This document shows, piece by piece, positions 12,480 through 23,546 of a stretch of 64,000 nt of DNA. The stretch spans positions 3,906,001-3,970,000 of the forward strand of contig JAOVFP010000007.1 in the NCBI GenBank assembly GCA_025738555.1, in the 5' to 3' direction. The position numbers and the translations under genes are program-made. Within the stretch, counting starts at the first letter, position 1. Each line of letters begins with the position of its first letter. The notes below the pieces were generated by a model, which searched no databases, was not told the DNA's origin, and worked only from the letters and a program-made list of their open reading frames with translations. Origin of the DNA: Cyathus striatus. Its lineage: Eukaryota > Basidiomycota > Agaricomycetes > Agaricales > Nidulariaceae.

Positions 12480-12640
12480 TCTTATTTATACAATCCATTG
12501 TTCTTTGTTGGCGGGTTATGGTCTGGTGGTTGAACCTACTTATCGCCCCCTATCACATGGATCACTTCTATCATGCGCCCATTCTGATCGATCGGTTGTC
12601 GGAGCTCAGAACGCTAGAACAAAGGATGCTTGCTCCTCTT
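12480..12640 (-). repeat. Second copy of the 5.99 kb block
   Basis: Read on the minus strand, GAGCTCCGA(C/T)A followed by GATCGATC, GCGCATGATA and AACAATGGA matches the block at about 5990-6160 in order and spacing. Both could be the 5' ends of paralogous minus-strand genes, since ATGGA lies at equivalent positions, but neither has a long frame after it. Confidence 0.35.
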
Positions 12641-12649
12641 CCGACTTCT

Positions 12650-14300
12650 TCATAACAGACGCCGGAGGCATTGGAATGGATAGCACTGCAGCTGGCTTGA
12701 ATCTCGCTGGTGGTGTAGCCTGCGTGGCTGGAAATGTAGACTACCAATCTTAGTCTTCTTTCTTACACCCTGAAGAAAACATTGTGCTCTCTCAGCCCTC
12801 AGTCCTCGACTTTTACAGCTCCTTTTCTGTTTCCTCATTCAACGGGTTTATATTGTCATGGGCAGGCTGCGACTCGGCAACTTTGGTCCAGTAATTACGA
12901 CTGTCCACTTCGAAGGATACTGCCGCCGGTGATGAGGGGTAGCCCACAGTCATCCCCCGAAGTTTAGAGGATAATCTAATACTTGAGCATACCACACGGT
13001 AATGTACATGGATACCGGTGCAGCACATCACAGTGCGTGACGCGATAAAATGTTTTTGGCCTTGAGGGCATTGGGATTCATTCGGGCAGACCATAGCTCG
13101 ACAAGGCTGGTGCAGGCCGGCGAATCTTGCGGCTCATAGAACCGCGTCGCTTCCTGGCGTACTTATTGCGGGTCTGAGACGGTGTGACGAATCGCAGAGC
13201 AGGGTCAATAGAGACTACGAATCCTGGAATCCTGTTTTTTGGGATTTCGAAACAATGCAAGCGTCCACTTGAACTTGAGGCAACGATGGCATCGGCGCAA
13301 GCTACCGGAAAAATCTCAGACGGCTGTTTCTACAGCTGTACCCTTTTTGCATCTTGATTCTTTCCACTGCTTTTTCTGGATGCTATTCTTTCAACAGAAC
13401 AGCGAAGAGGGACTAGCCGTAATGGTTTATGCAGACTAGATATAGAGTTACTGGCCTACTCGGACTACAAATCAACTCCATCGACGAGCATCGTTACCAG
13501 GACTGCATTTGCCCCATACATCGAGAGGAGCCCTTATTTGGCATGGTGGAGGCAGCGGGTGTCATTGCCCTTGCTTATTGAATGGTCTCGCTGCACGATG
13601 GACCGATCGATGGCCGATGGTCAGTCTGTCAGATGAGATTATAGCTAGGTGGATGGGGCCGAGTTAGGAAGCGCTCTTTCTGGGATCTCCAAAGCGTAGT
13701 AATGTTAAACGTCTGACTAGAACAGACGTTGACAATGCAGGGTGACCGGACAGAGGACGGGAGCCTTGAACGGAACGATCCAAGGCCAATCCAAGGCTTT
13801 TCGAGCGCACTGGTACGGATTAGTTTCCGCAATGCAAAGTTCTTCGACTGTCGTAACCTCGGCGTCTACTGGTATGACATGCTCGACTCTTGCATATAGA
13901 GCGGCACGGCGTGGAATTTGTTGAACGGGAACACGGGATCAGCACCGAATCTGGGTACGATGGTGCTGTTAAGTAGACATGAGGACATGTTGATGTAATA
14001 TCGGTTATCGTCCTCAACAATATACATGAAAACCGCATATGCTGAAGGTGTAAATGATATATTTTATCTACATCTGTACAATGAACACTGGAGGAACAAA
14101 CAACGAGTACATGAGATGCGTTTACAATTATGAATAGGAAAGAAAAGACAATATCGAATCATACATGAATCATGATTAACTGCTAAACAGCACATAATGA
14201 TACAGTAAGATCCTATCTAAATCAATCAATCAACAAATGACCCAAGTTCCAATGAATCACACAAGTTCAACTGCTAAATAGCAATATGAAAAAGATAATA
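12650..14300. other. Mostly no gene; one coding-like minus-strand segment
   Basis: Between 13260 and 13078 the minus strand encodes a 60-residue peptide, rich in basic residues (for example RNKYARKRRGSMSRKIRR) and with coding-like composition, that could be an exon of an unrecognised gene. I could not chain it to other exons. From about 13300 to 14330 I see nothing that I can support. Confidence 0.25.
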
Positions 14301-14336
14301 AAGAACCCGGTAGGAGAATGAGAATAGAGCTTAAGA

Positions 14337-15011
14337 TCAGAAAGAAAGGAACATATTTTTGATGACTCTAAAGATCGTTTGCGTTGCTGGCTTTTGGTGG
14401 GGAGTCGGCGGAGGACACTGATGGAGCTCAGACACGTCCATGTCGTCATTGTCTTTAGGCATGGATCCTGGTATCTGAAGAACAAAGTTCTCTACTTCAG
14501 GCTGGACCCTCGGCCTCTTCACTGGGGGTGTCTCGTAGTTCCTACAGTTGATATCCGTATAATGCTTCGGAACGCGATATGAAGCAGTCGGGGCATCTGC
14601 AGTGGGAGAGGGAGCCTCTCCTTGAACTGATCGGTCCTTCTTATGACACCTGACCGGCGGAGGGGAAGCAGAATACACAGAAACCTTTTCTTGTTGCATG
14701 GACGCCGGGTGATTTTTCTTCCTGGAACGCTTAGCCGAAGGGGAGAAATCATTTTCGGTATCGCCTGAGCGTTTTTCACCTCGTCGACGAGGTTCGGGTT
14801 CCAGGGTACCGACCAGAGTGGAAGTGCTTGACATGGGAGACCCGTCAAGCTGTGCAACAGCGTCGTCGAAGCCAAAAGCACTAGGTGCGCAAGTACTGTT
14901 CGACAAGACGGACTCGTTAATACCGGAACACGAAACGATGAAGCCGTGAATTCCATCCAATAGTCTTTTCCCCTGTAAATCCTTCCCGATACGGCTTTTC
15001 ATGGCACGCAT
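14337..15011 (-). CDS. Hypothetical basic, proline/serine-rich exon
   Basis: Open for about 224 residues on the minus strand and preceded by a good acceptor (TCTACTGCAG, then ATGCGTGCC). The product has a nuclear-localisation-like cluster (RRRGEKRSGD; KRSRKK) and a low-complexity middle and end, with no known domain. It probably forms the 3' exon of the gene at 15136-16782, because the upstream reading frame is open almost to the acceptor, but it could be a separate gene starting at the ATG on the exon border. The antisense frame of 145 residues is treated as a shadow. Confidence 0.4.
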   Translation of the reverse strand: MRAMKSRIGKDLQGKRLLDGIHGFIVSCSGINESVLSNSTCAPSAFGFDDAVAQLDGSPMSSTSTLVGTLEPEPRRRGEKRSGDTENDFSPSAKRSRKKNHPASMQQEKVSVYSASPPPVRCHKKDRSVQGEAPSPTADAPTASYRVPKHYTDINCRNYETPPVKRPRVQPEVENFVLQIPGSMPKDNDDMDVSELHQCPPPTPHQKPATQTIFRVIKNMFLSF

Positions 15012-15135
15012 CTGCAGTAGAAGTAATCATATTCGTAAATTTATCCACTGAAAAGTTTATGAATGAACACTATGCTTGCCGGTCGGATTTTTGTGTGGGA
15101 AACACCCTTGTAAGGGTGCGCGAGAGGATTGTTCC

Positions 15136-16782
15136 TTAGTATCCTAAGATCCTGAAATAGTTTCTCCGGATACAAACTCGCCGACGGAGATGAACACGAT
15201 AACGGCGCAACAGACGTAAATGAAGGAATAGGGAACGATGGGGGGATGTTTGGGCAGAGAGCGATGGGGAGGAAGCCTTGGCAGAGAAAGACGAGGAGGA
15301 ATAGGAGGGAAGTTGCGACTGCGAGAAGGAATGAGTCTCCTCAAAAAGGACGGAGGTATTTGAATCCATATGCTTCACTGGTGAAGACTGACAGCTAGTA
15401 GGTGGATACGACGAACTACAGACCATCGTGGATATTGCATGCTCGTGACCGTCTACCCTCTTAGATGGTAAACCCCCGTTCCCGAATGGCGTTCCTATTC
15501 TCCCTCGTTGGAAATGACTAATATCCAGCCATCCGGCATAACTTTCTAAAGCCTTAATAACGGGAGGCGCAAGAGCTGGAACTGGGGCAGAAGTGACCGG
15601 TATCGGTGGTGGTTCAGACACAGGAAGGAGATAAAGACCCTGGTCGACGTAGTGAATAGGAAGCAGAGTCTCCACTGGGATTCCTATTGAATCAACTTGA
15701 GGTGCTGAGTCACAAGCTGTATTGGGAAAGCTGGCCTCAACAGACGTCGAAGAAGGAATGACAGACGTATTGCGAGATAGTATAGACATGGGCTGTTCGA
15801 CATAAAAAAATTCTGATATAAACTGAGAGCCCGAAAACGAGGTTGATTCCGCTTGTTTGATAGCATAAGAAGAGTCCGCCAGCGGCTCCCGAGACAATGT
15901 ATTGGATTCGTCGGAGACATCGATAACAGAAGTAGCAATATTCAAGTCATTATCAAGAGACGTTCTTGTACTAGCAATAGATTCAGGCTCTTCCTGGTCT
16001 AGATTTTGTGGTGAAGCAGCTGCTAACGACGGTGTAGATAATCCAGGCTCCTGTGAGTCAGAACTGGCTTCCGAATCCGAAAAGTAGTCTTCTAGGATGT
16101 CCTCCTTGGGCTTCATCTGAAGCTCAAGTATCTTCTCCCTTATGACATCTCTTATGAAGTTCTCCGCTTCCCTGGCGTGGTCCATACGCTGCATGCAGTA
16201 TGAACACAGCTCTGCTAGCAATGCGTCCGTATCCACTACTCCATCAGCCATCTTCTTGTCGAGTATCTTTACAACTAACTTCATGTCAGGAATGTTCTTC
16301 GATGGTGCCTCAGGGATCGAGGGAGTGTCTATTTGTGAATCCTTGCTGGACCCCTGAACGAACGGGCCGGCTGAGGAATACACGTCGATGCTTGAAGGTG
16401 AAGTTGGCAGAGACGATGTCGAGACGACGTCCGATGATGGGGTTGGCAGAGAGGGTGACGAGACGACGTCTGATGACGGAGTTGACGGAGACGACATGGA
16501 GGCGATATCCGATAACGAGGTTGGCAGAGAAGATGACGAGACGACGTTCGATGACGGGATTGGCAGCGCCGACGCCGACGCGATATTTACATCCCCAGAG
16601 GGCAGCGAGTTCACAGGGGGGTCGCCAAAGAAGTCTGCTGCACGCGGTCGGGGCTTTCTGACGCGTTTTGTGTCTGGTAAGGATTGAAGAGTTATAAAAG
16701 GAGCGAGAAACAGAGGAAAGAACTACGTACACGGAGCGTATGAGGGAGCAGACGAACTATAATTTGAAGTATCGGCAGGCAT
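15136..16782 (-). CDS. Hypothetical Ser/Thr/Pro-rich protein with internal repeats
   Basis: A short first exon (16782-16731, MPADTSNYSSSAPSYAP) splices in phase over an intron at 16730-16674 into a long exon starting KRVRKPRPRAADFFGDPPV. The N-terminal part then has about five tandem degenerate repeats of the type SSLPTSLSDI/SSPSLPTPSSDVV, continuing into a folded-looking segment (VVKILDKKMADGVVDTDALL and a following helix). Near the 3' end the frame is ambiguous: without splicing the end is Arg-rich, while one alternative frame encodes a hydrophobic helix (SFIYVCCAVIVFISVGEF) and another, reached by a GTCAGT..CGCAG intron, stays open to about 15060. Family not recognised. An upstream 5' exon at 17160-17091 is possible. 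Confidence 0.5.
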
Positions 16783-17090
16783 ACTGTCGATCAGAAAGAA
16801 CGAGGAGAAAGACCAGCAAGGAGAGAGTATGGAGACTTGAAGAGAAGCGACGGTCTTCCGGTGGCTGACAGAGTACTAAACAACTGCTTGACAGCTCCTA
16901 GGACAATAAAAGAGAACACGAGAGGATAAACTGAAAGCAGAAAAGAAAACAAGGCACAGAGTAAGTTTCGAGAGCAAGAACAAGGAAGAGGGTACTTGGA
17001 GTTGGTAAAGGATGTAGTGGGAAAGGATAAGAAATAGAATAAGCCAGCCTCCGATCGTCGACCCATAAGTATACCTACCTGGATCGGAGT

Positions 17091-17160
17091 TCATATCGAT
17101 ATAGACTCCGCGAATATGTCGGTTGAACGAACCCAGATCACTGACACAGTCGCTGGTCAT
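17091..17160 (-). other. Possible 5' exon of a minus-strand gene
   Basis: ATG at 17160 opens MTSDCVSDLGSFNRHIRGV and ends at a strong GTAGGT donor. It could be the first exon of the gene at 15136-16782 via an intermediate exon, or an independent small gene. Evidence is only start, frame and donor. Confidence 0.25.
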
Positions 17161-17962
17161 GGCAGTCCCTAACGTCTACTAGCGTCCAATTTCGAAAACG
17201 TATTCCGAGGGTAACTGTAACCAGTGGGCACAGCTAACGAATGCATTGGGGAAGCTATATATAGCTATTAGACAGTGAAAGTAAGCGTTCAACATGATAA
17301 CCTATACATAAACCTCCTTACGCTCATCCTCCGAGAACAGTGTAGTACTGGGAATGGGCAAAAACGTATTGTACAGGATATCACAAGTCGATACCGACGG
17401 TCCACCCCGCCAATGACCGCAGGCTGTGCCAATGTAGCTCTGAATAAGTGGAGTGGTCGCTTGGAATCGGCAAGCTGAGTCTTTGTATGCCCATCGCTGC
17501 AGCACTGGATGGGGTTGGTCAGGCAGCGCAGAAAATAGGTCCCCAAAGTAAGGGAGACATAGTTATACATCGTTCCTTGACGTCACGTAGTTGACAGCGC
17601 GCATACGTCGAAGTACATGGTAGTGTCTACTTGAAGGAGGGTAGTGCCCAGTGGGTGAGATTGACATCTGGGTCTGATTATCCTATTTGAAGCTGTATGC
17701 AATCTGTTGAGGTAGTAGGCTCTGCGCAGCCTGCATATCATCCTTTTTCACGATGGGATGCATATATTCAGCGCCTAGAGGTGCTGTACAATGCCCAGCC
17801 TATAGTAAGTCTAACTTAATAAGTCCTCAGCGTTGGTCAGATTAGAGTAAAGAACGCACGCATATAGCCAGTATATGTATCAGAATACAACCCGTTTACT
17901 ATAACGTCCTGTACGCATTCCAAGCGCGATTCCACCAGGCTTGATACATGTACTGGGGTTTG
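17161..17962. other. No gene seen
   Basis: Only short frames with no splice chain or domain. The stretch ends at the target-site duplication of the hAT element. Confidence 0.4.
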
Positions 17963-17970
17963 GTCCTGCC

Positions 17971-17985
17971 TAGGGTCTAACACGG
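17971..17985 (+). repeat. hAT left terminal inverted repeat
   Basis: TAGGGTCTAACACGG, preceded directly by the target duplication GTCCTGCC. It pairs with 21425-21439 read on the minus strand with two mismatches. Tandem-like CGGATA words follow for about 100 bp. Confidence 0.9.
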
Positions 17986-18265
17986 ATACATCCGGACCAT
18001 ATCCGGATATTAAAAACGGTTATACGTATAATTCGGATCGGTTACGGATAAATCTGCGGATATCTGCTGTATCCGTAATTATTCGCGTTAATTACTTGGC
18101 ACAAGCTTAATTCATTAATTAAGGTTCCCAATTGACTAATGACTTATATTTTGAAGTAATAAACTGCTATTCAATAATAAATAATGAAGAATTGCATAAG
18201 TAACTTGTAAATACACATAGAATTACACTAATTTACACTTCATGTTCTTTTGGACTTTGGGATAC

Positions 18266-21172
18266 CTATGATGATCCACTCATTACCTTCTCAATTACCT
18301 GAGTTGCTGAATCAAAGCCTGGAAACAAAGGTGTTTTAGCCCATGAGCCTAAAGCCATTTGGGCTTTAAAAGTTTGTGAACTCATGTTGTGCTGCAAGTG
18401 ATTAATCTGTAAATGACCTGATGAGAAAGCTCGTTCACAATCAACAGAAGATGCTACAACTCAATTAGAATTTTAATTACTAAAATAATGGCATTTGACT
18501 TACTGGGAGCTGAGCAGAAGTCCAAGCCCATACGTGAAACATATGGCTGAATACTCTGAGTATTGTTCCAATACTTCATATATCCACCCATATTCACAAT
18601 GGAAGAGGTAGGAACCAAGGGGTCTGTAAGATATCCTTCAATGCTATCAATAACTGGTGGTGGCCCAATACCCGGAAGTGAATATTTCGAAAGTCGGATC
18701 TTTTATCAAAGTCAAATCAAAGTTAGCACAATAAATATTTATGAATGTTTAAATACCTGTGGTGTTTCTGACTCTATCTCTTCCCCTTCCCCATCTGGTG
18801 CATATTTCTTTTTCCAACAATCAATAACAGCTGTTTTGATATCTCTAATTTCACTTGGCTTGCGTCCATTATCTTTAAACCATTTCAATTTACGATCTGG
18901 GCACATAACTGCAGATAAATGTAATCAGAAGATAGCAAATATAATAACTGACAAAAACATATACCAATTGCAATCAAGTAAACATCACAATCATTTGTAA
19001 ATATTGAGTATTTTTCCAGAACAAGAAGAGCTGCCTGTCCTGCGACACGAATAACATCTGCAGCACCTGTATCCTGTTTGACAATTTCTAGTGACTGCTG
19101 AATACGTTCTAGTTCAGGCAAGGCATCTACTATCAAAGGAACCTCTTCTGTGGAGAATAGTTTTGTAAATGTTTGAAATAGCTATTGCAAACTAATCAGA
19201 ATAATATTTAAGATGAACTTTCAACATACCAATAGAACTTCTTCAACTTCACGTGCAAGTTCCCACTGCCTCTCTGATAATCGAAATTGCTGCAACTTAT
19301 TGATGGAATTTCCAGTTAGTTGTTCAATCACAGGCTGGAAAAATATATGTGAAGATAAACAAGCAAGGTCTGAATTCCAGCGGGTTGGAACACGTCGATC
19401 AAGAGTTCTTGAAGTACCACTGAGGTCTTTATCATATTTGACAAGCATGTCAAACTTCTCTTTTACTGTTGTTGCATCATGAACCCGACGAGCCAATCCT
19501 GCTACCTATGAAGAAGTCAGAAAGCAGCTATTTATAATTATAAATGAATATACCCGAGGAAAAATTCCCAATGCAATTTGACGTTCAACTTTGTCAATTT
19601 GAATACCTTCACTTTCCATCATCTGAATAGCCTTCTCCTGGAGAGTTTTGACAACTGCATTGTCATGTGTCTCCTTACCATCATCCTCAAGAGCAACATC
19701 ACCAGATGCATCAGCCTCTTCTATAGCAGCCTCTTCATCATCCAACCTTTCATCACCTTGATCGATTATAATTTCAGTTTCTATGGCAATATTCGGAGTT
19801 GCCTCTCCACGTCTTCGATTTGATCTGACTGTATTTGCTGCTATTTGGATAGCCTTCTTCTTTATTGGCTGCCTGAAGAAGAAAGCTATGAAACTCTAAA
19901 CATTGTATCAGTTAAAATATTTATTTCTGAAATACAATCCACCTACCTTTGCAACTAAATTGATAATATGAGCAAAGCATCTAGTTCGGGATGACATTCC
20001 TTCAAATTCTGGAAGATAATCAGGTAGACTACGAGCTAGACCATCACAGTTAGCTGCATTATCCATGCAGAGCACATGAATTTTAAGGCCAAAGCGCTTT
20101 ATACAATCAGCCAGAACCTCTGCAAGGTATTGACCACTATGGCTTTTGGTAAGCCTAATTGTTGACCATCAGTATATGATAATATAATGTTTGAAAGTTG
20201 CTTACCGAATAAACTCCAATACAGCACGATGAATGACTCCATCCACATACCAAATAACAACTACACCAAGATAGGAAATGGTGATTGGTGCAGTCCATCC
20301 ATCCAAAGCAATATGAACTGAAATTCCTAATTTCTGTTAACTATGAGTATGATTAATTTTAATTCATATGAGATTTAATTCCTACCAAAAAGTACTCCTT
20401 AACATGCTTTGAAAACTCAATGTATAAAGCATGTATGTCCCAACTAATTGTAATAGGAAGTGGAATTTTGGTACCAGGACGTAACATTTCCACTTCCTTC
20501 TGATATTCTTCATCCAAAACAAAGTTGAATGGACGATGGTGCTTAGCACATCGAAGAGCAATGAGTGCACGATGGGCTGCTTCAGAATACTGTAAGGAAG
20601 GAGTGATAGCAGACTTAGAAGATGTAGTGAGCTGTGGGCCACTGAAGTGTGCATCACAAATATCCATATATTTGCGTAAATTGCTTGTGCCATCTGCTGT
20701 ATTCAGTCGTTCATGTGTATGTGCAGGATGTTCTTCTGGAGTCCTGGTTTTGCATCTAAATACAAGGTCTATAACACCTGGTTGGCCATTTTCTCTTGGT
20801 CTGCGCTGGATAGATACATTGTAGTGATCATATGCATCAGACCGCCAGGTAGCACATGTGCCTTCTAATTTAATTTTTGGTAATTTTGTGGATTATTTAG
20901 GTAGGCTGTAACTCACCTAGAATATCTTCATCTGACATATCCCATATCTCAGCATCACTTTTTTTTGATAGCTTAACTGCACTCTTCCGTTGTCTGCTTT
21001 TGATAGGAGAAATAATAACTGGAGCAGTAATAACACCAGATATGTCTTCTGGAGTTGGTGTACGAAACATGTTTCTCTCAGAGACAGCAGCAACATCACT
21101 ACCTGGTACTGCTGGTTGGGTAGTTGGTGCTTTGGCGGAGCGACCCTTCCCGCGTGTACCCTTAGGTGGCAT
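18266..21172 (-). CDS. hAT-family transposase
   Basis: Cut-and-paste transposase of the hAT superfamily. The start MPPKGTRGKGRS is at 21172 and the stop at 18268-18266, with about nine exons and short introns. In order: a basic N-terminus; a BED-like zinc-finger segment (GTCATWRSDAYDHY, then ICDAHF); the RNase H-like core with IALDGWTAP at about 20300 and CMDNAANCDGLARSL at about 20080, which supply two likely catalytic aspartates; RRVPTRWNSD; and the C-terminal dimerisation region (SSVDCERAFSSG, then TPLFPGFDSATQVIEK). Every exon I followed stays open, so it may be functional. The acidic stretch near 19700 is a normal insert. The start is the first Met of the first exon. Confidence 0.88.
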
Positions 21173-21424
21173 GATATGAAAGTGCAGAGTAGGAATGAAA
21201 ATGATGGGGAGTCGATCTCAGGGTCTCGAAGCACTTCAAATTCTAAAAATACATCTTTGACGACATGCCGGGTCACTAGTTAGCTGAGTTTAAAAATTAC
21301 TTCTAAATTTATGTATGTATAATTACGGATATGGCAGGATCCGCGGATAATACCGTACTTTATCCGAACGGATATATATCCGTACGGTAAACCGGATACG
21401 GTTATATAACCGATTTTTGGCTAA

Positions 21425-21439
21425 CCATGTTAGTCCCTA
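21425..21439 (-). repeat. hAT right terminal inverted repeat
   Basis: Read on the minus strand it is TAGGGACTAACATGG, matching the left end at 13 of 15 positions. It is followed on the plus strand by the second GTCCTGCC target duplication. Confidence 0.9.
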
Positions 21440-21447
21440 GTCCTGCC

Positions 21448-21769
21448 TCCTGTTCTGAGCCGGTAACATCGATAGCTGTGTAGTCCCCAGAAGGCCCTTC
21501 GAGGCCCTCGAAGCAGGCTTGCTCATGGAAAATCTTGAAGACCCTGCATACACCCACCTACGTCGAACTGCTAGCTCAGTTAAGCCTTATCGTTAAGCAT
21601 AGCTAGATAAACATGTACTTACAGGTTACCGATGAGCATGCACCAGCCAGTGCCTTCCCCTAGCACGGGCAACGGTCAAAGGGGTTCGACGTTTGTTGAT
21701 CACCGGTGAGTCGCAGCTGGTAGGTCTCGCGTGAAGGGAACCGAAAGAGAGACGATAGTCTTTGACTCC
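21448..21769. other. Flank between hAT element and YR retrotransposon
   Basis: No gene. It probably contains the left end of the retrotransposon, but I could not find a direct or inverted terminal repeat matching the 3' region by eye; only an 11-bp word (GAGTCAAAGAC, inverted) recurs near 27068. Confidence 0.35.
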
Positions 21770-21817
21770 GGCAGGAAGGTGACATGTGACCAATTCTCCT
21801 CGTACCACCTTCCTGCC
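21770..21817. repeat. Perfect 12-bp inverted repeat in retrotransposon leader
   Basis: GGCAGGAAGGTG at 21770-21781 is exactly complementary to CACCTTCCTGCC at 21806-21817, leaving a 24-base loop. It sits about 105 bp upstream of the first ATG of the Gag-like frame, so in the element RNA it would form a strong hairpin in the 5' leader. Confidence 0.75.
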
Positions 21818-21921
21818 ACCTTCAGAAGTTCCCAACCGGCACGCGCGCAGAGTCTTCACCAGAATTTTCATTAACAAGCCATATCAACACAAACTAATAA
21901 ATCAGACCTAAACATACAATA

Positions 21922-23079
21922 ATGCCTAGAATCGAGACAGACCCATCGGGTGAAACATGCCCAGACTTTAGTGGGGAAATTTTTGAAGACATGTGTAACA
22001 TGGCCAAAGGGGGAAATGAACAAATGACAGATGAGGAAGCTATCGAGAAACTAGTAACGACATGGCATGCAACCCAACGAAAGAAAGTAGCAGCATGGGA
22101 GGCACAGGTACAGGCAGAAAATGAGGAGAGGCAACGCCAACAAGAAGAAGAGGAACCTAATCCACCAGAACAAAATGACGGTGAACAGAGAAGAGACAAC
22201 AGAAGGCGACAAGAAGCGAGCAGAGAACCAAGTCCCCAGCTAAGACACCAACACGAGGAAGAGGAGAACACCAGACCAACAAAAGCCAAACCCTTCATAT
22301 TCGACCCAAATGTAGGCATTGATGCGATGCCCTTAAACAGACCAGCCCAATACGCAATTAACAAACTCAAGGACAAAGAATATGTGGAAATTGACTACTT
22401 CACCCCACACGGGTGTAGCTTAGCACAAGGTGAACGCTCCACCAACTCGACAGATACATTAGGCCTCAAGACAGGCGCCAATGGCATAATTGCGCTCCAA
22501 CCACTCTCCGCAATAAAACCCCTGAAGAATATCCGCCAGGATACAGAATTGACCTGGGGGGAGGTAAACGTTGCACGCCATGCAATGATGAGGCAGATGC
22601 TAGAACTGGGGAAGACGCTATGGCCAGCACATATCATACAGGCCCTCTCCAATTTCTTCGGGTGTTTAGATGCACACCCAATAAGGGAAGAGGAATATGG
22701 CGATGAGGCAATCGTAAAATATCAGGCCATAGTGAGAAGAGAATGGTACGATCATATGGAAGTTGGGAGGGGCATGAATCTGGGGATAATCAATGATAAC
22801 CTGCTAAAACAAATCCGTCAGGATATTGTGATACAGAAAGGATCAGATTGTGCAAAAGAGGTCAGTAATATCCAAATCCATAACCAGGAAAAGAACATGA
22901 CTGACAATAAATCATTTCCCCTCCCCACTACATCCACACATGGAACCCTTCATTACGCCATATCTGCCATGCAATTACTGCCATATGCCACACATAATAT
23001 ATGCCACTGCCATCACCACCACGCCACGCAACAAAACCCCAATACCAACATGATGGAATGGTATAGCTCAATGCAATAA
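21922..23079 (+). CDS. Gag-like protein of YR retrotransposon
   Basis: 385-residue frame beginning MPRIETDPSGETCPDF. An N-terminal helical charged region (glutamate/arginine-rich, about residues 60-110) is followed by a conserved block (FIFDPNVGIDAMPLNRPAQY and later WPAHIIQALSNFFGCLDAHP) seen in mushroom YR-element capsid-like proteins. The stop codon TAA at 23077-23079 overlaps the ATG of the next frame as TAATG, suggesting termination-reinitiation coupling. The last 60 residues look non-conserved, so an old frameshift near 22870 cannot be excluded. Confidence 0.72.
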   Translation: MPRIETDPSGETCPDFSGEIFEDMCNMAKGGNEQMTDEEAIEKLVTTWHATQRKKVAAWEAQVQAENEERQRQQEEEEPNPPEQNDGEQRRDNRRRQEASREPSPQLRHQHEEEENTRPTKAKPFIFDPNVGIDAMPLNRPAQYAINKLKDKEYVEIDYFTPHGCSLAQGERSTNSTDTLGLKTGANGIIALQPLSAIKPLKNIRQDTELTWGEVNVARHAMMRQMLELGKTLWPAHIIQALSNFFGCLDAHPIREEEYGDEAIVKYQAIVRREWYDHMEVGRGMNLGIINDNLLKQIRQDIVIQKGSDCAKEVSNIQIHNQEKNMTDNKSFPLPTTSTHGTLHYAISAMQLLPYATHNICHCHHHHATQQNPNTNMMEWYSSMQ

Positions 23080-23546
23080 TGCTGCGAGCTTCACAGATGC
23101 TGCTGGACACACCAAAGAAGAGGCGAGGAGGCGACCACTCACGCTCCAGATCACCCAAAAGAGCCAGAACAACATCCAGCCGATACAGCCAGCGACAGCG
23201 GAGTGAATCACCATCACCCAGAGAGGAAACACCCAGAAACAACAGGTTTTTTCAAAAAGGCGCAGTGAAACCACAGAGCGTCACCGCTTGCGCCGTTTGC
23301 CTGGGACGCCGCAAACACGAATTCTCCAAATGTGACAAACACCAACTATGGGATGGATTTACCAAATCATGGGCAATACGAGGAGAAAACAGAAAGCTTA
23401 CCAAACCCAATGGCGACAGCATATGCTTCCAGTGGCAAATGCCTCTGGGATGCCGAGACACATCCCACCCGGAAAGACACTGCTGTTCAGGATGCGGAAA
23501 CACAGACCATGGTGCTCAGAGATGTCCTCGAGCAGAGAAGTTATGA
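23079..23546 (+). CDS. Zinc-knuckle Gag C-terminal protein of YR retrotransposon
   Basis: 155-residue frame starting at the overlapping TAATG. The N-terminus is Arg/Ser-rich, followed by a cysteine-rich domain: CAVCLGRRKHEFSKC, a WAIRGENRKL linker, then CFQWQMPLGC and the CCHC-like knuckle CSGCGNTDHGAQRC near the end. This combination precedes the RT in mushroom YR elements and is expected to bind nucleic acid. It overlaps the start of the RT frame (+1) and of the recombinase frame (+2), so three frames are open at once at 23348-23546. Confidence 0.75.
   Translation: MLRASQMLLDTPKKRRGGDHSRSRSPKRARTTSSRYSQRQRSESPSPREETPRNNRFFQKGAVKPQSVTACAVCLGRRKHEFSKCDKHQLWDGFTKSWAIRGENRKLTKPNGDSICFQWQMPLGCRDTSHPERHCCSGCGNTDHGAQRCPRAEKL

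Larger units (their letters stand above)
17971..21439 (-). mobile_element. hAT DNA transposon, apparently complete
   Basis: A 3,469-bp element bounded by inverted termini: left TAGGGTCTAACACGG, and the right end read inward TAGGGACTAACATGG (13 of 15 identical). A perfect 8-bp target duplication GTCCTGCC flanks it at 17963-17970 and 21440-21447, the length typical of hAT. Both subterminal regions are dense in CGGATA/TATCCG words, as expected for transposase-binding repeats. The single gene inside, on the minus strand, encodes a hAT transposase. The exact duplication and open transposase imply a fairly recent insertion. Confidence 0.93.

Noticed and set aside
14519..14956. 145-codon minus-strand frame overlapping the hypothetical exon
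   Set aside because: Shadow frame of the longer 14337-15011 frame, which has an acceptor and better composition.
16200..16661. 153-codon plus-strand frame rich in RRR/TR repeats
   Set aside because: Antisense image of the Ser/Pro repeats of the minus-strand gene.
21894..22376. 160-codon minus-strand frame with hydrophobic stretches
   Set aside because: Antisense of the Glu/Arg-rich Gag-like frame; the leucine/serine richness is a complement artefact.
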